Origin: Platerodrilus igneus | Taxonomy: Eukaryota; Arthropoda; Insecta; Coleoptera; Lycidae | Assembly (NCBI GenBank): GCA_036346225.1 | Contig: JARFIW010000831.1 | Location: 1,736,001-1,800,000, forward strand | Reading direction: 5' to 3' | DNA length: 64,000 nt | The notes under the pieces: model-generated | Database searches by the model: none | What the model saw: the letters and a program-made list of their open reading frames with translations, nothing else | Told to the model about the DNA's origin: nothing | Part shown: piece by piece, positions 58,140-64,000 of the stretch | How positions within the stretch are numbered: position 1 is the first letter of the stretch | Layout of the letters: each line of letters starts with the position of its first letter | Made by a program: the position numbers and the translations under genes

Positions 58140-59290
58140 TGTCCCTGCGAAAGTGTTTAGAAAATGTTGACAGATATGTTACATGAGATTAGGGACGTGC
58201 AGTATGGTTTCACGCCAGGTAAAGGACGTATGGATCATCTGTTTGTGTTGCAGCAAATAGTTGAGAAATGCATAAAAGTAAAACCCAGTGCATTGTGCAG
58301 TCATGAATCTTAGGAAAGTATATGATAGAATAAGTAGGAGTATGTTGTGAAAGGTGTTAACGAAATACGATGTAGATAAAAAGCTGACGAATGCGACTAA
58401 ATCCTATAACCAAAGCAGAGTGTTAGAATGAATAAATCCTTGAGCAATTGGTTTGCTATATGCTGATGATATTGTTTTAATAGCCGAAAAGCAGCTGAAT
58501 TTGCAGAAAATGTTAGATAGACAAGTATTGATTGAAATGCATCTACTGATAAATGTATCAAAAACTTTAAGTACGGCCGAAGAGTTCATCACTTGGCAAA
58601 TGTGATACAAGAGCCGTCAAATGTTTGTCAAATGTCAAATAAGTGTAGACAATTTTTAAAAGTGGTCAACCCCTCGAGTTCGCTCTAAAAGGTTAAGGCT
58701 GTATAAGAAGAAATTGTAGAAAATGATTTCGTGTTTGTAGGAAAGATGTTTAGTAGAGATGAAAAACTGAATATGGAGGATGAATGCTTCACGTAAAGTA
58801 GTATTGTCTATTGCGAGGAACGAAGTAGTATTAAAAAAAGCAAAAATGGTAGTATACTGAGGTGCATGCGTGTTTATACATGTGAAACATGGGTGTACTA
58901 GGACGGATAAGAGCCGGAGAAGTGTAGCAGAGTAGGATTTTTGAAAATGTATATGGCAAGGTTAGGAGAGACTTGGTTAGCAATGACAGTAATGAATGTT
59001 TCTATAACTTGGATTGGAAACCGAATAAACTGATGAGTATGAATGAAACGTGTTTCGTTTGGTCATGTAAAAAGAAAGAGTGAGGAGTTTAGGAAAGAAA
59101 GTGTACGTAGGATAGATGAGTGGTTCGAGAATAAGAGATAGGTCAAGAAAGACGTGTCTGGACGTGATGGATGAAGGTGTGATGAGAGGGAAAGTGAAAC
59201 GTTTCAAGAATAAAAGGGTTTGAAGGAAGCGATGCATTGCTGTCAACGAGGCACGGGAAGTGTATTAGAACAGGAAAGTGTAGAAGAAGA
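58140..59290 (+). pseudogene. Second LINE type (LINE-B), decayed reverse transcriptase and C-terminus
   Basis: Readable patches are VQYGFTPGKGRMDHLFVLQQ (about 58199), LLYADDIVLIAEKQLNLQ (about 58455, YADD) and CETWVY (about 58885), and then VSFGHVKRKSEEF (about 59055), which corresponds to the RxxGHVxR region near the C-terminus. Numerous stops and frame changes separate them. It is an RTE-like element clearly distinct from LINE-A in sequence. Confidence 0.7.
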
Positions 59291-60261
59291 TCATTAACAG
59301 CATCTGAAACTTTTGAAAAATGAATTAAAAATTAATATTTTTAATAAAAAAAAATTTTTTGCGAAACCTTCGTACGTTTTTTAGGAAATGGCGTGATTAG
59401 TAAGGATATACGTATTGTACCTACCTAGGACGAATTGTGCTTCAGTGATTTAGAGTTGAATTTAGTTCACTCCGACAAATCTAAGTGAATCGAATCAAAA
59501 CGTACTTTGTTAAAATAATTATTATTAGACTGTATGAGTTGGAAATTCTCGAAGCAATTTGATTAGACGCCCACTCTCAAACCAGATACACTTATTAAAT
59601 TATCATATGGATATCCACTCTTCAGTTGTAGATAAGCTTACTTTAAGCCAAAAAAAGAATATTTTATAGTACGTATAAGCTCCGAGACCATGAGCATATT
59701 TCTTGGGTATTATAGGTCGTTTCAGGGCTGTCATTCACAAATCTTTGCAACATGTAAAGAGCGCCAAGTTAATGTGTCTATTACCTTCAATCTGTCATAA
59801 CAATAAAAAAAACTTTCACCCTAAACACAAAAAGCTTTTGGTTGTAAAAAATATTGCTTGATGACACATGCAATTATCGGCAGACACAGCCATATCCGAC
59901 ACGCCGCGTGTTCAACTATATCAGCAATTTGTACGTTCCTCCCTTTTTATAAATTTGGGTTTTCAGTATGTTAAAGGAACATTTCCGGACACGTGTTTGT
60001 AGATAGTTAATTTCCGCTCGCGACTGCAAAGTTCGATTTCACGATGCTGTTGTATTGTAATTGCTAACATACAACAAACATCAATCGGATTGCGTTTCCA
60101 TCACAAACGTTAACCAGAAATGCCCTAAATATAATGTAGTACTGATTCATTACTTGTAACAATTGCGTTGCAATTGCCTATTTTCTGTGAGCAATATTCG
60201 AGTTTTAAAACGGCTCTTGAACCCCGAGCATACGAATGGGAATTATAGAAGACTCTATTTT
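59291..60261. other. No recognisable gene or repeat
   Basis: AT-rich sequence; nothing supported. Confidence 0.5.
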
Positions 60262-60440
60262 CATAGGATCATTTGCAATTTTCTCAACAAATGATGATTG
60301 TACGAAACTATTGATCCGGCAAATACCTAAGTGGTGGGGGATCTTGGTAGTCGTCAGGTTACTTACACCCCCTCACTTACCATTGAATATTGGTGAAATA
60401 GAGTATATTTTCAGAAAACAATAAAAAAACAAGAAAGCCT

Positions 60441-60443
<3 letters not shown>
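60262..60443 (+). mobile_element. LINE 3' untranslated module, isolated
   Basis: It matches the tail modules at 53150 and 57440 (AATTTTCTCAACAAATGATG, GGTGGGGGATCTTGG, CATTGAATATTGGTGAAATAG) and breaks off at AACAATAAAAAAACAAG before a (TA)n tract. Confidence 0.75.

Positions 60444-60491
<48 letters not shown>
60444..60491. repeat. (AT)n microsatellite
   Basis: Uninterrupted AT dinucleotides, about 48 bases, the longest in the window. Confidence 0.97.
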
Positions 60492-60493
<2 letters not shown>

Positions 60494-62189
60494 CTATGCA
60501 TTTTTCTCTCTTAGAATGCGCGTGTATAAATAAAATAATCATCGTGTATGATATAAGCATATTGTAAATACGCAGCAAGTAACATAAGTTGTATATGTAA
60601 AAGTAATTAATTGCAAGATACCGTAAAACGCATTTAAATGCGAATGCAAATCGATACATTTTTTGATAACATTTGCTGTAAATAACAGAATAGTACTAGC
60701 CTTACGCATTTAAGTTAAGAAACTACAATCAACGTATATTTAAAAACCTAAATTTCCATATCAATTTTGTGTACTGAAACACGAAAGCAAATACTTTCTA
60801 TAAAATACAACCCTTTTGCGTTAAAAAGCAAATAAAATTTAAATTAATTACCCCGTGGATTACAGAAATTTATTGTAAATAAAGAATTTTCTAGAATATA
60901 AACGGATGAGTCATCGGTATTTAGAACCACGTAAATAACTCAATAATAAATAAACATTTTATTGCTAGAAGCGGCCGGAACACGAAAAATCTGCAAAATC
61001 CCTGGAATAGCTGATAAAAATTATTTATGATTTTTGCATTCACTGTTAGAAAGAAAAGATACTCCACAGTAATAGTATATGTAAGACAAGGATATATAGA
61101 GAGCATCACGAATAACTGGAACTAAATAACAAGGTGATAAATGCCGCAATTTTAGACGCTAATTGGTTTTTCTGAAAAAGCTTGCATGTTCCACATTTTT
61201 CTAGTAACTTGTATATATAGTTAATTTAGAGTATATAAAGAAGCGTTTATTAAAAACGAGATCATTCGAAATTCATTTATTAGATTCGATTAATTCCATT
61301 CTTAAATTAGATCGCGAAATGTTATTTTAATTAAAGCGCAAGCTGTTGCGTTATGAAGATGATATTTGAAGTATGCAGTAGCCATGCTGTAATTTAATAA
61401 TTATTTTGATGCAATGAATATAGAAGTGATGTTTTTAAACGCAATTACATTAAAAATGGAATTATTAGTTACAATGAATAAGAAAAATTCTTCAATATAA
61501 CACTATTTTAAAGATTTTATTAAATAATGGAAAGGTAGATTTAACCAAAAATGTACTTTGATAATTGCTGTTTGAAATCAGGAATTTTAGTATGGAAAAT
61601 CTTGTGAGCTGATTGGACATCAATTTAGAATAAAAAGATATTTTAATTATGAGGAGTGTTTCGTGGATACTTCAAGTATTATTTTTAGATTTATTTTTAA
61701 AGGATGTTAAAATATTTCTATTTAATTTAGGGTAGAATAATAAGTGTTAATCATATAATAAATTTTTTTGTAAAGGATTTTACCAAGAGAATTTGTGTTC
61801 AGAGTGCGAAATACTCTGACCTTTAAATAGATTATCTGTTAATGATTTTTTGGCCAAACAAACCTTACAAATTTGGCAATAAATTATAACCAGGTAAACC
61901 AGCCTCAAAAGAAGAAGTTTTATTCTGTAAATTTAAAATAAGGTAAGGCACAATTTTGGTTTTGTAATAAATACTTTTTAGAAATTATTTTATGTTTGAA
62001 AGAAGGGAAGTTGTAAATGTTCTATTTGTTTTTGTATGAGAGAAAATATTTCATACTGTATAAAGGATTTGTGATATTGCTGTGTTTGATTTCATTTTGA
62101 AAACTCCGTCAATTCGATTGAGCTAGCCAGGTAAAGTTAAAAAGGAAGGCAAGTGAACAATTTTAAGTTTTATAAATTGCTATATCACT
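60492..62189. other. No recognisable gene or repeat
   Basis: AT-rich sequence; nothing supported. Confidence 0.5.
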
Positions 62190-62303
62190 CCTTCGGCGAC
62201 GCTCAACGCGGGTCTAGTCACAGCACTCTTTTACTGGCCCCTCAACGTGCAGCCTTTTCATATCATCCTTTCAGCGGCGCACCAAAGTGCGGCCTTACCA
62301 CAG

Positions 62304-62306
<3 letters not shown>
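62190..62306. repeat. GC-rich island of imperfect short repeats
   Basis: TCCTTCGGCGACGCTCAACG and CCTTTCAGCGGCGCACCAAA are related units, each ending in CACAGCA. CCTTCAGCGACGCTC in the LTR at 19385 is a third match. The block contrasts with its AT-rich flanks. Confidence 0.5.

Positions 62307-62345
<39 letters not shown>
62307..62345. repeat. (AT)n microsatellite
   Basis: Uninterrupted AT dinucleotides, about 39 bases. Confidence 0.97.
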
Positions 62346-62346
<1 letters not shown>

Positions 62347-63064
62347 CTCATATTTAGACCAGGGTAGAAAATTAAATAATCACATCAAATAATTTTAATC
62401 ACCGTGTAGAAGCTTTGGGAAAAGGTACGCGTTATTAAAAAACCGTGGAGAATAAAAATTCAGTCGTTTCATTAAAATAAGAGATTTAAATCATTTACAA
62501 GACGCTTGCTATAAAAAAGGAAGCAGTATTAAAATGCTCTACGTGTAATTTAATTATTCCGAGTAAAGAAACAAATGGAAATTACGTGCAAAATTTATAT
62601 TAATTAACTCAAGTTTAAGTAAACGGTATTAAACAAAATGTATAGATAATAATTAATATTTGATTAGAGTCACTAAAAATTAAAGGGTATTATTTTCAAT
62701 TGAAGTTAATTGAACCATTAGTAACATATAATATGTATAAAAGCTAGTAAAAACCCAATAATATTCAAATCGTAGAAGTATTATGTTTGAACACCTGCGT
62801 ATTTTTAAAAGACTCATTCTGCGTAAATTTGGCAGATAACAAATGGTTACAGAGAATGCTGGAGAAACCGTAGCTTAATAGTTACGGGAAATGCTAATAA
62901 GGTGGGTTATTTCACAGTCCACATGGACTGAAATAATCGATAATAAAGAATATCAATTTGCACCAATAAGAACAGGGTAGATAGAGACAGATAATATGCG
63001 CAAGACAGAGACGTCCTAATTCTTTCTGTAAGTTCCTAATTTTATAAAGTCGAACATACATACA
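62346..63064. other. No recognisable gene or repeat
   Basis: AT-rich sequence; nothing supported. Confidence 0.5.
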
Positions 63065-64000
63065 TCAAACCAGTTCCAAGATGGAAAAACTAATGACGAA
63101 AAAATAAATGTACTTAAACATGGTGATTATTATATTCAACTACAGGTGTTGGTTGTGCAATATTCTCAACTAATGTTAGTTGTATGAAAGTATTTACTGG
63201 GAAACTATTAATTCGACAAATGTCTGAGTGTTGGAGGATTCTTGCCAGCCACAGGCTGCTTAACTCACTTCACATATCACTGAATATCGGTGATATAGAA
63301 GGGGAATCGAGCTGTATATAGGTTGTTGTGGGAATTTTAGGGAACTGTATAGGCTAGTTCAGATCATAAATAAGTGGAGGAACGCGTCTAACTTGTTTCA
63401 AGACGGCAAATCTAATGACAAAGAATAAGTGCACTTAAATCTGTTTCAAGACGGAAAACTTAACAACAAAAAAATAATTGTACTTAAATCTGATGATTAT
63501 TAAAAGCAACTACAGGTGTTGGTTGTGAAATATTTTCAACTAATGTTGATTGTGCAAAATGATATATTGGAAAACTATGAATTCGACAAATGTTCAAGAG
63601 CTGGGGGAGTTTGGCAACCACAGGCTGCTTACCCTCTTTCGCATACCTTACATGTGATTTTCCAATGCTGCTCCTGAAGGTACTACATTGGCCAGGAAGC
63701 GAGTTTTTTTACCTGGAAAATTTAGAATTTTTCCGAACCCTTGCTGTTCTAAGCAAGGTAAGGATCTTTAATGTGCGTGACAACACTCACACACGGGACC
63801 TCCATTTTACCTCTCATCCGAACGAGGGTGTATTTTTGTGAAAAATGCTGGCCTTACATTTTTCAAGCGGACCGTGTCGGGATTCGACCGCGGGACCTTG
63901 GGCGTAGTACTCACACACATACCACTACGCCACGGAGCCGCCCCCCTTCACATTTTACTGAATATCGGGGAAATAGGGTATATAACTATACAACAATAGA
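63065..64000 (+). repeat. LINE 3' tail segment, copy 2 of the duplicated block (runs off the window)
   Basis: It repeats 53065-53739 and 55743-56011 in order and orientation, including the SINE at the same site, but lacks the 2-kb insertion. It is 5'-truncated at about 63065 and continues past base 64000. Confidence 0.88.
63648..63942 (-). mobile_element. tRNA-derived SINE, copy 8 (full length)
   Basis: Head on the minus strand GGCGGCTCCGTGGCGTAGTGG, complete body and 3' end ATCACATGTAAGG. The B box is damaged (GGTCGAATCC region, 63880). It is the intact reference for split copy 7. Confidence 0.9.

Noticed and set aside
1..64000. CRISPR arrays, bacterial operons or prophage
   Set aside because: No regular spaced repeats, no ribosome-binding sites and the content is entirely eukaryotic mobile elements.

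Overview
The window looks like AT-rich nuclear DNA from an arthropod, most probably an insect with a large, transposon-filled genome. The evidence is the mix of families: a BEL/Pao retrotransposon, RTE-like LINEs, a Crypton tyrosine recombinase, DUF4817/mariner-type transposase remnants, a hAT-type element, tRNA-derived SINEs and (TA)n microsatellites. I found no host protein-coding gene. Every reading frame with recognisable homology belongs to a mobile element, and most short open frames elsewhere look like chance.

Region by region. 1-6.3 kb: the end of a long LTR, then a diverged repeat present twice (from 1272 and from 5584), the first copy split by a solo LTR flanked by TAAG. 6.7-7.2 kb: a decayed mariner-type transposase. 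7.6-8.5 kb and 10.3-10.95 kb: tandem tRNA-derived SINEs. 11.1-11.6 kb: a jockey/CR1-like LINE end. 13.08-15.16 kb: a non-autonomous hAT-type element with 8-bp TSD and subterminal CGGTT arrays, carrying a LINE scrap and a SINE. 15.3-18.3 kb: a Crypton whose frame is split by a REL-type LINE. 18.5 kb: a 101-nt hairpin. 18.77-20.72 kb: a solo LTR. 20.7-27 kb: mostly featureless, with (TA)n tracts and one tRNA-like sequence. 27.0-28.1 kb: a mariner/DUF4817 pseudogene. 28.1-33.7 kb: featureless.

34.2-45.3 kb is a three-element nest: a near-complete minus-strand RTE-like LINE interrupted by a 1.4-kb solo LTR and by a complete BEL/Pao element (36887-43483). The BEL LTRs differ at one of 373 positions and a TCGTC duplication flanks it, so it is young. 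47.9-58.1 kb holds several copies of a second RTE-like LINE subfamily, two of them head to head, with a recurring modular 3' tail. 58.1-59.3 kb is a different decayed LINE. The last 1 kb repeats the LINE-tail plus SINE segment found at 53.06-56.0 kb.

No genes here form a host pathway; the window is best read as layered insertions whose order can be worked out. An important technical point: nearly all frame breaks in the young BEL element, two in the Crypton and one in the mariner copy fall in homopolymer runs. This pattern fits base-calling or assembly indels at least as well as real decay, so 'broken' calls here should be treated with care.
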